Source: Lacrimispora xylanolytica
Lineage (GTDB): Bacteria; Bacillota; Clostridia; Lachnospirales; Lachnospiraceae
NCBI RefSeq assembly: GCF_026723765.1
Contig: NZ_CP113524.1
Span: 2,961,001 to 3,025,000 of the forward strand
Length of the DNA: 64,000 nucleotides
Reading direction: 5' to 3'
A program made the position numbers and the translations under genes. How positions within the stretch are numbered: the first letter of the stretch is position 1; each line of letters opens with the position of its first letter. The notes below the pieces were generated by a model. The model was not told the DNA's origin. It did not search any database and saw nothing but the letters and a program-made list of their open reading frames with translations. Shown here piece after piece: positions 20,107 through 29,495 of the stretch.

Positions 20107-21585
20107 TTATGAAAATGGATTCTCTGATTTATAAAGCATTCCCTTTGGCTGGTTAAATCCAATTTCTTCTACACCAAGGTATTTAAACACTTCAAAGATT
20201 GCTTTTCCATAGTGTCCAAAAGCAACTGCTCCGTGATGTGGGAAGTTCTTTTCAATCAGAACATGGCGGTAGAATCTTCCCATTTCCGGAATAGCAAATA
20301 CGCCAATGGAACCAAAGGAACGGGTTGCAACCGGAAGGACCTCTCCCTGAGCAACATAAGCACGGAGTAAATTATCTGCAGTGCTCTGTAAACGGAAGAA
20401 TGTAATATCTCCAGGAGCAATATCGCCTTCCAAGGTACCCTGGGTAACTTCTTCTGGAAGGGTTCTTGCCATGATCATCTGATACTTCATAGAGCAGGCA
20501 GACAGCTTTCTTGAGCAGGTATTTCCACAATGGAATCCCATAAAGGTATCCTGGTGGGTGTAATCATGATTTCCTTTGATATCTTCTTCGTACATATCAG
20601 CTGGAACTGTATTGTTGATATCAAGAAGTGTTACTGCATCAAGGCTGACGCAGGTTCCGATGAACTCACTGAGTGCTCCGTAAATATCCACTTCGCAGGA
20701 TACTGGAATACCCATTCCGGTCAGACGGCTGTTTACATAGCATGGTACAAAGCCAAACTGGGTCTGGAATGCTGGCCAGCATTTCCCGGCAATGGCAACG
20801 TATTTGCGATAGCCCTTGTGTGTTTCTACCCAGTCTAAAAGAGTAAGCTCATACTGAGCAAGTTTTGGAAGAATCTCAGGCTTCTGATTTCCAGATCCAA
20901 GTTCCTTCTCCATATCTTTTACCACATCAGGGATTCTTGGATCATTTGCATGTTTATTGAAAGCCTCAAATAAATCCAGCTCAGAGTTTTCTTCAATCTC
21001 CACTCCCAGGTTATAAAGCTGCTTAATCGGAGCGTTGCATGCCAGGAAGTTTAATGGACGAGGACCAAAGCTAATAATCTTTAAGCTGGAAAGTCCAACA
21101 AGTGATCTGGCAACCGGAAGGAATTCTTCAATCATATCAGCACACTCTGCTGCTGTTCCAACAGGATATTCTGGTATGTATGCTTTTACATTTCTAAGCT
21201 TTAAATTGTAGCTGGCATTTAACATTCCGCAGTAGGCATCACCACGGCCCTGAGTTAGATTATCTCCGCTTTCCTCTGCGGCGGCAATAAACATGACAGG
21301 TCCATCAAAATGCTTTGCTAAAAGAGTTTCAGAAATCTCTGGTCCAAAGTTACCAAGGTAGACCACTAAGGCATTACAGCCGGCATTCTTTACATCTTCA
21401 AGGGCCTGAACCATGTGAATTTCACTTTCAACGATACAAACGGGACATTCATAAATATTGTCCCCATTATACTTTGCCTCATAAGCCCCAACTAAAGCTT
21501 TTCTTCTGTTCACTGACAGTGATTCCGGGAAACAATCTCTGCTGACCGCTACAATACCTACTTTTAATTCAGGGATATTATACAT
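20107..21585 (-). CDS. L-fucose/L-arabinose isomerase family protein
   Basis: The protein has 492 residues, matching cytoplasmic aldose-ketose isomerases of the FucI/AraA fold. The N-terminal half is a Rossmann-like domain (VGIVAVSRDCFPESLS, ALVVYLGNFGPE, MFIAAAEE, SFGPRPLNFLACNAP). The C-terminal half holds EVDIYGALSEFIG and DINNT, a probable metal-binding acid pair, plus HCGNTC and HHGAVAFGHYGKA. The exact sugar cannot be read from sequence. It is the last gene of the operon xylB - transaldolase-like - DUF4867 - isomerase, so it probably makes a ketose for the kinase. It starts 66 bases after the DUF4867 stop and is followed by a strong terminator. Confidence 0.78.
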   Translation of the reverse strand: MYNIPELKVGIVAVSRDCFPESLSVNRRKALVGAYEAKYNGDNIYECPVCIVESEIHMVQALEDVKNAGCNALVVYLGNFGPEISETLLAKHFDGPVMFIAAAEESGDNLTQGRGDAYCGMLNASYNLKLRNVKAYIPEYPVGTAAECADMIEEFLPVARSLVGLSSLKIISFGPRPLNFLACNAPIKQLYNLGVEIEENSELDLFEAFNKHANDPRIPDVVKDMEKELGSGNQKPEILPKLAQYELTLLDWVETHKGYRKYVAIAGKCWPAFQTQFGFVPCYVNSRLTGMGIPVSCEVDIYGALSEFIGTCVSLDAVTLLDINNTVPADMYEEDIKGNHDYTHQDTFMGFHCGNTCSRKLSACSMKYQMIMARTLPEEVTQGTLEGDIAPGDITFFRLQSTADNLLRAYVAQGEVLPVATRSFGSIGVFAIPEMGRFYRHVLIEKNFPHHGAVAFGHYGKAIFEVFKYLGVEEIGFNQPKGMLYKSENPFS

Positions 21586-21651
21586 GATATGACTCCTCCT
21601 ATTATTAAGACATTTTATGAATTACGCCTTCTTTTCTTATGTTTCATTGTG

Positions 21652-22278
21652 TTACACGGAGAGATTCTCCCCGGTGATACCAATATAAGCTACTTCTGGA
21701 AGTCCGCCTTCCTCGTGGCCAATGAGCCATTTATTCGTTGCAAACAGCAGCTGATCCTCCTTGTATACGGCTTCGCCCAGAGATTCCAGTTCCATATTTG
21801 TTCCTTTTGGAAGAATTACCACACAGCGAAATCCACCGTCCTCAACATGGCAGGGGGCATAATGCAGCGTGGTTGCATATACCTCAATTACAGTACCAGC
21901 AGGCACGAGAAATGCTTCCATCAAACCGGAATCATAAGTAAATTCCGTGGTAATATCCTGCTGCTTTCCAAGGATTAAGATTAGATCGGTCACCGCAATA
22001 TTGACCTCTGAATCCCTGTGATATTCTACCGCGTTCAATTTTTTGTTATGGCCGTTGCAGAAGCCAACCTGTATTGGCATCTGGCCGTAAACCCTTTTAG
22101 CAAATTCCTTTGTGACTTCTAATTCCTCCAGTTCCTTAACGGAAGGTACATAGATGACATCATCAGGAAGGGGCGTGCTGCCCATCTTTTTTAATAATTC
22201 CCCTGTTTCATAGCCAGTTATGACTTTTCCATAAGCACGAAATGCTTCATCTGTCACCGGCTTGACTGCTAAACCCAT
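21652..22278 (-). CDS. DUF4867 family protein (cupin-like)
   Basis: The protein has 208 residues. The ATG at 22278 is chosen because AAGGAGAGG lies 8 bases upstream; the open frame continues further into the preceding gene without such a site. Conserved blocks include MPIQVGFCNGHNKKLNAVEYHRDSE, LILILGKQQDI, and VPAGTVIEVYATTLHYAPCHV, a pattern of His and Glu in beta-strands typical of cupin metal sites. DUF4867 proteins sit beside sugar isomerases and kinases in clostridia. A role as an epimerase or isomerase for the operon substrate is plausible but unproven. Confidence 0.75.
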   Translation of the reverse strand: MGLAVKPVTDEAFRAYGKVITGYETGELLKKMGSTPLPDDVIYVPSVKELEELEVTKEFAKRVYGQMPIQVGFCNGHNKKLNAVEYHRDSEVNIAVTDLILILGKQQDITTEFTYDSGLMEAFLVPAGTVIEVYATTLHYAPCHVEDGGFRCVVILPKGTNMELESLGEAVYKEDQLLFATNKWLIGHEEGGLPEVAYIGITGENLSV

Positions 22279-22297
22279 AAATGCGTCCTCTCCTTTT

Positions 22298-22951
22298 TTA
22301 TTCTCCGAATACAGCCAGGTAATCCTTTTTGAACTTTTCAATTCCCTGATCTGTAAGAGGGTGCTTTGTCATCTGCTCTAATACTTTGTATGGAACCGTT
22401 GCAATGTCAGCTCCTGCCTTAGCGCAGTCAATGACATGAATCGGATTTCTCACACTGGCAGCAATAATTTCTGTCTCAATTCCGTGGATTTCAAAGATTT
22501 CCATAATATCTGCGATTAAATCGATTCCAGGCATTGATATATCATCCAGGCGTCCAAGGAATGGAGATACGTAAGTGGCCCCAGCTCTTGCTGCAAGAAG
22601 TGCCTGAGCTGCGGAAAATACTAAAGTGACATTGGTCTTAATATCTTCTGCGGTCAGAACCTTTACTGCCTTTAGGCCTTCCGTGGTCATTGGTATCTTC
22701 ACTACCATATTGGGGTGAATGGCAGCGATCTCACGTCCTTCTGCAATCATCCCTTTTGCATCCACAGTGGTGGCCTTAACTTCACCGCTTATAGGACCGT
22801 CTACAATGGAAGCAATTTCAGCAATTACCTGATTAAAATCCCTTCCCTCTTTTGCAATCAGGGACGGATTGGTGGTTACACCACAGATGATTCCCATCTC
22901 TTCCGCCATTTTAATTTCTTCCACATTTGCCGTATCAATAAAAAAACGCAT
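22298..22951 (-). CDS. fsa: Transaldolase-like / fructose-6-phosphate aldolase
   Basis: The protein has 217 residues, the size of the small TalC/FSA class I aldolases. It starts [16 protein letters not shown] and has [16 protein letters not shown], the Schiff-base Lys85 in [39 protein letters not shown], and the terminal [12 protein letters not shown]. It moves or splits three-carbon units between sugar phosphates in the pentose phosphate pathway. TalC-type transaldolase and FSA activities cannot be told apart here. It lies 32 bases after the xylulokinase stop and 19 bases before DUF4867, in one operon. Confidence 0.9.
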   Translation of the reverse strand: MRFFIDTANVEEIKMAEEMGIICGVTTNPSLIAKEGRDFNQVIAEIASIVDGPISGEVKATTVDAKGMIAEGREIAAIHPNMVVKIPMTTEGLKAVKVLTAEDIKTNVTLVFSAAQALLAARAGATYVSPFLGRLDDISMPGIDLIADIMEIFEIHGIETEIIAASVRNPIHVIDCAKAGADIATVPYKVLEQMTKHPLTDQGIEKFKKDYLAVFGE

Positions 22952-22983
22952 ATCCTTTGCCTCCTGTATGTTTTATTATTACT

Positions 22984-24507
22984 CTATAAAGATGCCAGCT
23001 TTTTATAGCTGTCCTTTAAATCCTCATAAAGCTTTTTGTATAATGAGTGATATTTTTTATAAAGCTCTGCCTGTTCTGATTCCGGTTCCGTAGACTTATC
23101 TTCGGAAATCATGGTATCACAGGCTGATTCCACACTTTCATAGATTCCGCATCCAACACCAGCTAAAATTGCCACTCCAAGCGCCGGGCCTTCCGTCTGT
23201 TCTACAGTTTTAACTCCACATTCATACATATCCGAAAGCATCTGCCGCCAGATAGGGCTTTTTCCGCCGCCTCCACAGGCCATCATCTCATCTACTTCAA
23301 TTCCCATCTCTTTTAAGATGTCGTTGCAGTCACTAAGAGAATAGGAAACTCCCTCCATGACAGCTCTGAGCATGTGAGCTTTTGTATGAATGGCAGATAA
23401 TCCAAAGAAAACGCCTCTGCAATCCGGGTCCAGATGGGGGGTTCTCTCTCCCATCAGGTAAGGCAGATAGAGAAGCTTGTCACTTCCTGCCTTGATGATC
23501 GCTACATCCCGGTTGATTAAATCGTATACATCAACGCCCTGTCGATCGGCTTCTTCAATGTAATCCTGACAGAAATTATCTTTAAACCATTTTAAGGAAA
23601 GGCCTGCACCCTGGGTAACTCCCATTACGTGCCATGCACCTGGTACCGCACAGCAACAGGTATGGACTCTTCCTTTCGGGTCTATGGTGACCTGACTGCT
23701 GTGAGCAAAAACCACACCAGAGGTTCCTATAGTGGTAAAGGCAGTACCATCTCTTACAACTCCGGTTCCCACTGCTGCTGCTGCGTTATCCCCAGCTCCT
23801 CCAACCACCTTTGTTTCCTTGGAAAGACCAGTAAGCGCGGCAATCTCCGGAAGGAGTGTTCCAGTTACCTCACAGGATTCATAGACTGTCCCTAAAAGCT
23901 CTCCGTCGATATCAAGTTTATGCAGGACTTGCTCGGACCAGCACCTTTTTGCAACATTTAACAGCTGCATGCCGCTGGCATCGGAAACCTCGGTGGCAAA
24001 AACGCCTGTCAGCACAAATCGTATGTAATCTTTTGGCAGAAGAATATGTCTGCATCTTTTATAAAGCTCAGGCTCATTCTTTCTCACCCATAGTATCTTT
24101 GCAGCCGTCCAGCCGGTAAGAGGGGGATTGGCTGTGATCTCAATCCATTGTTCTCTTGGCATAATCCGCAGCATATCTTCTACTTCTGCCCCGGTTCTCT
24201 GATCACACCAGATGATAGAAGGGCGCAGCACTTCATTGTTCTCATCAAGCATGACAAGTCCGTGCATCTGGCCGGAGATTCCAATTCCTTTTATGTCTTC
24301 CTTTGAAGCCCCTGACTTTAAAACCACCTGGGAAAGAGTCTCTAAAACCGCATCTCTCCAGTCCTCAGGCTTTTGCTCCGCCCAGCCGTTGTTTGGCTGG
24401 TAAAGAGGATATTCCTTTGATGCGGAAGCTACTACTTTTCCCCCTTCTTCAAACAGAACTGTCTTTGTGGCTGATGTTCCTACATCAATCCCAATCAGAT
24501 AATTCAT
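22984..24507 (-). CDS. xylB: Xylulokinase (FGGY family)
   Basis: The protein has 507 residues. AGGAGG stands only one base before an ATG at 24513 but seven bases before the ATG at 24507, so the latter is the start. N-terminal GIDVGTSATKTVLFEE is the FGGY phosphate motif, followed by GISGQMHGLVMLD, DQRTGAEVEDM and WTAAKILWVRKNEPELY. C-terminal GGAGDNAAAAVGTGVV and LPYLMGERTPHLDPDCRG are the second FGGY signature. It phosphorylates D-xylulose (or a close ketopentose) with ATP in the cytoplasm. First gene of a leftward operon with transaldolase, DUF4867 and an isomerase, divergent from a permease gene. Confidence 0.9.
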   Translation of the reverse strand: MNYLIGIDVGTSATKTVLFEEGGKVVASASKEYPLYQPNNGWAEQKPEDWRDAVLETLSQVVLKSGASKEDIKGIGISGQMHGLVMLDENNEVLRPSIIWCDQRTGAEVEDMLRIMPREQWIEITANPPLTGWTAAKILWVRKNEPELYKRCRHILLPKDYIRFVLTGVFATEVSDASGMQLLNVAKRCWSEQVLHKLDIDGELLGTVYESCEVTGTLLPEIAALTGLSKETKVVGGAGDNAAAAVGTGVVRDGTAFTTIGTSGVVFAHSSQVTIDPKGRVHTCCCAVPGAWHVMGVTQGAGLSLKWFKDNFCQDYIEEADRQGVDVYDLINRDVAIIKAGSDKLLYLPYLMGERTPHLDPDCRGVFFGLSAIHTKAHMLRAVMEGVSYSLSDCNDILKEMGIEVDEMMACGGGGKSPIWRQMLSDMYECGVKTVEQTEGPALGVAILAGVGCGIYESVESACDTMISEDKSTEPESEQAELYKKYHSLYKKLYEDLKDSYKKLASL

Positions 24508-24717
24508 CCCCATACCTCCTCGTTAAGTATCATACCCTGATTATAATATATATGGAGAAAAAAAGCGTGCTCTTATTTGTCCAAGTAATAGCACTTTCTT
24601 GCACTTTTATTATTTCCTGAAGGTATGGCCTTAAAAATAAATCAAATCTGCGAACTATGTACCGCGAAAAATTTCTGACATAGAATAGACTATATCTTTT
24701 TCACAGGAGTGGCTTCT

Positions 24718-26094
24718 ATGTTCGATCCTAATCTGGTGCTGACACCAATGCACTATCTTTATCTTTTGGGCGTCATCGTAATTCTGGCCGTAATGATTTT
24801 AAGAAAAGATACTCTTCTTGTCTGCATTGCATTTCTTTTCTTTCTGGGGGTTGCTGGGTATGGGTCTGTGACCGGCGGCATCATGACTGTTTTCAATGCC
24901 ATTGTATATGCTGCCAGGGAATTTATGGATATCATTGCCACCATTGCCCTGATCATAGCTCTTTCCAAATGCTTAAAGGAGCTGGGAAGCGATTATTTAA
25001 TCATGACACCTATGTCAAAAATCATGAAATCCCCCTCCATTACCTGGTGGATTCTAGGGCTTACCATGCTGATGTTCTCTCTGTTTCTCTGGCCCTCCCC
25101 AGCGGTGGCTTTGGTCGGAGCCATTGCCTTTCCTTTTGCAGTAAAGGCAGGATTAGACCCTCTTTTTGCCGCCATGGCCATGAATCTTTTTGGTCACGGA
25201 ATTGCCTTAAGCTCTGATATTATCATTCAGGGTGCACCTTCCATCTCCGCAGGAGCCGCCTCTATTGAGACCTCTGATATCCTGACTCAAGGCGGTCCTT
25301 TATTCCTGGTTATGGGTATTGTTACTGTCTGCTCCGCATATTTTCTAAATAGAAAGGAAATCTCGGCCTGCTGCCCGCAGCTCTACATTCAGGAAACACC
25401 TGAGCCGGAACTTAAGACCTGGGATTATACCTCTCTTTTTATGGCGATTTTAACTCCCCTCGCCTTTCTTGCCAATATTGTCTTTATGCTTGTTTATCAT
25501 TTGAAAGGGACTGATGCCACCAGTATGATATCAGGTACCGCCATTCTGCTCACATGTATTGGTACTGTTCTGGGTTTTGGCATTCATTCACTGGAACGGA
25601 TTACCTTTTATATTACAGACGGCTTCCTGTTTGCCATCCGCATCTTTGCTCCTGTCATCATTATTGGGGCATTTTTCTTTTTAGGCGGAAATGGGATTAC
25701 TGCTATTATGGGAGATTCCTTTCAAAGAGGCATTATGAATGACTGGGCCTTATGGCTTGCACATAATACCCCTCTTAACAAATATATGGCAGCAATTCTA
25801 GAAATGGCGGCAGGCTGCCTGACCGGTTTAGACGGTTCCGGCTTTTCCGGATTGCCCCTGACCGGCTCTCTCGCCAACACCTTCGGGACTGCGGTAGGAG
25901 CCTCTGTTCCTATCCTGGCCTCTCTTGGACAGATCACTGCCATCTTCGTAGGCGGGGGAACCATTGTTCCATGGGGGCTTATCCCAGTTGCCGCCATCTG
26001 TAACGTAAGCCCTCTGGAGCTTGCCAGAAAGAATTTTCTTCCAGTCGTCATAGGCTTCCTGGCAACATTTCTGGTCGCCTGTGTTCTTTTATAA
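24718..26094 (+). CDS. Multi-pass ion-transporter-superfamily permease, substrate unknown
   Basis: The protein has 458 residues with about 11 hydrophobic spans. The ATG at 24718 is chosen because AGGAG lies 8 bases upstream. Blocks such as FLWPSPAVALVGAIAFPFAVKAGLDPLFAAMAMNLFGHG and LTGLDGSGFSGLPLTGSLA, with re-entrant-loop-like Gly/Ser/Pro-rich segments, resemble the ion transporter superfamily (GntP, CitMHS, DctM types). The asnB gene follows after 27 bases, so the pair is probably one transcript. An organic acid or amino acid substrate is a guess. It is divergent from the xylulokinase operon. Confidence 0.6.
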   Translation: MFDPNLVLTPMHYLYLLGVIVILAVMILRKDTLLVCIAFLFFLGVAGYGSVTGGIMTVFNAIVYAAREFMDIIATIALIIALSKCLKELGSDYLIMTPMSKIMKSPSITWWILGLTMLMFSLFLWPSPAVALVGAIAFPFAVKAGLDPLFAAMAMNLFGHGIALSSDIIIQGAPSISAGAASIETSDILTQGGPLFLVMGIVTVCSAYFLNRKEISACCPQLYIQETPEPELKTWDYTSLFMAILTPLAFLANIVFMLVYHLKGTDATSMISGTAILLTCIGTVLGFGIHSLERITFYITDGFLFAIRIFAPVIIIGAFFFLGGNGITAIMGDSFQRGIMNDWALWLAHNTPLNKYMAAILEMAAGCLTGLDGSGFSGLPLTGSLANTFGTAVGASVPILASLGQITAIFVGGGTIVPWGLIPVAAICNVSPLELARKNFLPVVIGFLATFLVACVLL

Positions 26095-26121
26095 CCCATT
26101 AAGCTCAAAGGAGGAATTGCT

Positions 26122-27969
26122 ATGTGTGGAATTGCTGGTTTTTACAATCCGAACCGGAATTATGTGAAAGACAGAACTTATTATGAAAATGTATTGGAAT
26201 CTATGTCAGCAGCCCAAAAGCATCGGGGTCCTGATGATTCAGGAATCTGGCTTTTTGAGCACGGTGGACTTTCCCATGCCCGCTTATCCATTATTGACCT
26301 GGCAAATGGGAGCCAGCCCATGAAAAAAACTGAGGCTGGGAAAACCTTTGTCATTGTATATAACGGCGAAATATACAATACAGAGGAACTTCGCAAGGAT
26401 TTAATCAAACGAGGTCACTCCTTTGCCACCACCTGCGATACAGAGGTTATTCTTACTGGATATATGGAATTTGGACCTGATTTTGTGAAGCAGCTGAACG
26501 GAATTTTTGCATTTGCCATTCAAGATCCCTATCGCGACGGATTGTGTCTCTTTCGGGACCGCTCCGGGGTTAAGCCCTTGTTCTACACTATTCAGGATGA
26601 GGAGATCATCTTTTCCTCGGAATTAAAGGGGATTCTTGCTTATCCGGGTATAAAGCCTGTGTTAGACCGGGATGGACTGAACCAGGTATTTTCCATTGGC
26701 CCAGCCCGAACCCCTGGCTCTGGAATCCTAAAAGGAATGAAAGAGCTTCTTCCCGGACATTTTCTCTTTTGTTCCAGGGATGGCTTCCGTTTAAAAAGCT
26801 ACTGGAAGCTAGAAAGCCACCCCCACGAGGACAGCTATGAGGAGACCATTGAAAAGACCTCATTTCTTGTACGGGATTCTATCCGCCGCCAGATGGTATC
26901 TGATGTCCCTATCTGTACTTTTTTATCCGGGGGACTTGATTCCAGTCTTGTTTCCGCTGTCTGTGCCCAGGAACTAAAAAAACAGGGCAAAAGGCTTTCT
27001 ACGTTTTCCTTTGACTTTGTCAACAACGACAAGTTTTTTAAGGCCAATAACTTTCAGCCGTCACAGGACCGTCCTTATGTAGACCAGATGGTAAAATTTC
27101 TGGATTCTGACCATCATTACCTGGAATGCGACAACTTGACTCAGGCAGACCGGCTTTATGATTCCGTAAGAGCCCACGACCTGCCTGCCATGGGAGATAT
27201 TGATTCTTCTCTGCTCCACTTCTGCTCCCTGGTAAAACCTTATAACAAAGTAACACTGACGGGAGAATGTGCCGACGAAATCTTTGGCGGTTATCCCTGG
27301 TTCCATAAAGAGGAATGCTTTAATGCCCACGCATTTCCCTGGACCATGGATTTAAAGCCACGAAAGGCCATGTTAAATCATGAGTTTCTCGATTACCTTA
27401 AAATGGAGGATTACGTGAGGGAAACATATGAAAAGTCTATTGCCGAGACACCGGTTCTTTCGGAAGACAATAAAACGGAAGCGAGAAGAAGGGAGATTTC
27501 CTACTTAAATCTTCGCTGGTTCATGCAGACTTTATTAAACCGTATGGACCGTACCAGCATGTACTCCGGCCTGGAAGCAAGAGTTCCATTTGCCGATCAC
27601 CGTATCATCGAATACGTCTGGAACGTGCCATGGGATATGAAAACAAAAAATGGAGTTGTAAAGAATCTCCTTCGGGAGTCTGGAAAAGGTCTGCTTCCAG
27701 ATGAAGTCCTGTTCCGAAGAAAATCGCCTTATCCAAAAACCTATGACACCAACTATGAGGCACTTTTAGTCGACCGGGTGAAAGAAATGGCATTGGGTTC
27801 TTCCCCAGTCATGCAGTTCCTTGACAGGGAACATCTGGAAAAATTCTTAACAAGTCCTTCCGATTACGGAAAACCATGGTATGGTCAGTTAATGGCAGGT
27901 CCTCAGATGCTTGCCTATCTCCTCCAGATCAATAACTGGCTGGAAACTTACCATATTTCAGTGGAATAA
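26122..27969 (+). CDS. asnB: Asparagine synthetase, glutamine-hydrolysing
   Basis: The protein has 615 residues, the usual AsnB size. Cys2 follows the initiator Met and is the glutaminase nucleophile (MCGIAGFYN). The N-terminal Ntn domain has HRGPDDSG, LSHARLSIIDL and VYNGEIYN. The synthetase domain has the ATP pyrophosphatase loop LSGGLDSSLVS (about residue 270), GECADEIFGGYPW and TSMYSGLEARVPFADHR. It makes asparagine from aspartate and glutamine with ATP. AAAGGAGG precedes the ATG. It lies 27 bases after the permease gene, a less common partner, so amidation of an imported acid is conceivable. Confidence 0.93.
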   Translation: MCGIAGFYNPNRNYVKDRTYYENVLESMSAAQKHRGPDDSGIWLFEHGGLSHARLSIIDLANGSQPMKKTEAGKTFVIVYNGEIYNTEELRKDLIKRGHSFATTCDTEVILTGYMEFGPDFVKQLNGIFAFAIQDPYRDGLCLFRDRSGVKPLFYTIQDEEIIFSSELKGILAYPGIKPVLDRDGLNQVFSIGPARTPGSGILKGMKELLPGHFLFCSRDGFRLKSYWKLESHPHEDSYEETIEKTSFLVRDSIRRQMVSDVPICTFLSGGLDSSLVSAVCAQELKKQGKRLSTFSFDFVNNDKFFKANNFQPSQDRPYVDQMVKFLDSDHHYLECDNLTQADRLYDSVRAHDLPAMGDIDSSLLHFCSLVKPYNKVTLTGECADEIFGGYPWFHKEECFNAHAFPWTMDLKPRKAMLNHEFLDYLKMEDYVRETYEKSIAETPVLSEDNKTEARRREISYLNLRWFMQTLLNRMDRTSMYSGLEARVPFADHRIIEYVWNVPWDMKTKNGVVKNLLRESGKGLLPDEVLFRRKSPYPKTYDTNYEALLVDRVKEMALGSSPVMQFLDREHLEKFLTSPSDYGKPWYGQLMAGPQMLAYLLQINNWLETYHISVE

Positions 27970-27970
27970 A

Positions 27971-28013
27971 AATGGAGGTGCTGGCTCAAAACACCCGGGT
28001 CAGCATCTCCATT
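27971..28013 (+). terminator. Terminator after asnB
   Basis: AATGGAGGTGCTGGCTC pairs with GGGTCAGCATCTCCATT with two mismatches. It begins one base after the asnB stop and is followed by ATTTGCC, a weak tail. Confidence 0.7.
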
Positions 28014-28149
28014 ATTTGCCATAAAAAATCAATTTTCTACAGGCTTTGTCATTTTTTCGTAAACATAGAAAGAAAACTGTAAGACCATTTATTCCCGTTT
28101 TATGTTAATATATGATAATAAAACATGAGACTGAAACTAAGGAGTTATT

Positions 28150-28935
28150 ATGAAACATTACAGCATTGGCGAAGTTTCAGACCGTTTGGGCATAAGTAGG
28201 GATGCACTTCGATTTTACGAGAAAAAAGGAATTATAAAACCGAAAAAAGAAAAAAACGGATACCGGGCCTATACTTATGATGACATTCACAAGCTTTCCA
28301 GCATTTTATTTTACCGCAGACTTAACTTCAGCCTGGAAGACATTGACCGGATTCTGTCTCATAGTTCACTTCCCTCCTACAGTTCCATCATTCAGGAGAA
28401 AATAGCAAAAGAAAAGCAGGAAGTGGAAAAGCATAAGCAATCTCTGGTCCACCTGGCCCATTTAAAGCAGTTATCAAAAAATGTGGAATTGTGTCTGAAC
28501 CGGTACGATATCCGTCCGCTGCGCAGACATTATATCATTCCGGATACTAGTTTTATACACGCAAAAGAGATTTCCGACCTGTGTTATCGTTTTCAGGAAT
28601 ATCGGATCATGAAGGATTGTGCAGAAAAAAGCAAAGAATATACGGTACTGGCAAGCCATACTGCGGCTGTCATGGATCTGCAGGAAGAGCTAGAGGACTT
28701 CTCCATGCTCCAGCATAACCGTTGTGTTTATACCATCATAGCCTCCAGTCAGCCTGTCCCTGATTCTCTTTCAATCACAAAAGCAGCTAACTGGGCAAGG
28801 GAGCAGGGATACCATTTAACCGGTGCCGCCTATAGCTGCCATCTTCCAGGTTACACATTTCAAAATAAGTCAGATGAAAAGACAGTGGAACCGATTTACT
28901 ATATCGAATTATTTTTACCCTTACATACTTCATAA
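28150..28935 (+). CDS. MerR-family transcriptional regulator
   Basis: The protein has 261 residues. Residues 1-70 are a MerR winged helix-turn-helix (YSIGEVSDRLGISRDALRFYEKKGII, NGYRAYTYDDIHKLSSILFYRRLNFSLEDI). Residues about 80-115 are a Lys/Glu-rich coiled coil for dimerisation. The C-terminal 140 residues look like a small-molecule binding domain (YIIPDTSFIHAKEI ... EPIYYIELFLPL), as in BmrR/GyrI-like regulators. AAGGAG precedes the ATG. Single gene with a shared terminator. The target promoter is not evident. Confidence 0.85.
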   Translation: MKHYSIGEVSDRLGISRDALRFYEKKGIIKPKKEKNGYRAYTYDDIHKLSSILFYRRLNFSLEDIDRILSHSSLPSYSSIIQEKIAKEKQEVEKHKQSLVHLAHLKQLSKNVELCLNRYDIRPLRRHYIIPDTSFIHAKEISDLCYRFQEYRIMKDCAEKSKEYTVLASHTAAVMDLQEELEDFSMLQHNRCVYTIIASSQPVPDSLSITKAANWAREQGYHLTGAAYSCHLPGYTFQNKSDEKTVEPIYYIELFLPLHTS

Positions 28936-28946
28936 AAACAAACATA

Positions 28947-28972
28947 AAGGGAAGCCACGACCGGCTTCCCTT
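28947..28972. terminator. Bidirectional terminator between merR-type and HIT genes
   Basis: AAGGGAAGCC (28947-28956) pairs perfectly with GGCTTCCCTT (28963-28972) over a 6-base loop, with A-rich and T-rich flanks. It serves the convergent genes on both sides. Confidence 0.8.
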
Positions 28973-29006
28973 ATCTTTCATTTAAAGGATAATTGTTTCT
29001 ATAAAA

Positions 29007-29495
29007 TTACACGCTTTTATGATCCCTGCTTTTACCATTTTTAAAATATTCTTTGAGCCCGTCGGCGTATTTTATTCGCTCTTCTGGCTTTGAATACACT
29101 CTGCCTGATGAATATAGATTATCATCCTTGTATCTTGGAAACACATGCAAGTGATAATGCCAGACTTCCTGATTTCCGTAAGGTTCATTATGTTGCCTTG
29201 ATGATACCCCATCGCACTGATAGACTTCTTTCAGTGCAATAGCAACTTCCCTTTCCAATTTGTGTATCTTTGCTGAGATGTCATCAGGCAGATCATAAAT
29301 ATTTTCATAATGATCATTGGGTATGATAATTACATTTCCTTTGTTATTCTCAAAAAATCCCGCATTAATAAACGCTGTTATGTATTCATCCTGGTATACA
29401 ATGTCCGACTGTTTTGTATGGATGAATTGGTTTTCTATTCCCTGAGCAACTTGGCAAAACGGGCAGATATAATTATCTGGTGCGTGATTATACAT
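29007..29495 (-). CDS. HIT-family (histidine triad) nucleotide-binding protein
   Basis: The protein has 162 residues. An N-terminal CPFC and the block DEYITAFINAGFFENNKGNVIIIPNDHYENIYDLP are typical of HIT proteins. The catalytic triad region reads VWHYHLHVFPRY. The likely role is nucleotide phosphoramidate or dinucleotide hydrolysis. Its ATG overlaps the end of the serine recombinase gene by 8 bases, so the two may be translated together. That is an unusual pairing and may reflect insertion of the recombinase gene. Confidence 0.85.
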   Translation of the reverse strand: MYNHAPDNYICPFCQVAQGIENQFIHTKQSDIVYQDEYITAFINAGFFENNKGNVIIIPNDHYENIYDLPDDISAKIHKLEREVAIALKEVYQCDGVSSRQHNEPYGNQEVWHYHLHVFPRYKDDNLYSSGRVYSKPEERIKYADGLKEYFKNGKSRDHKSV

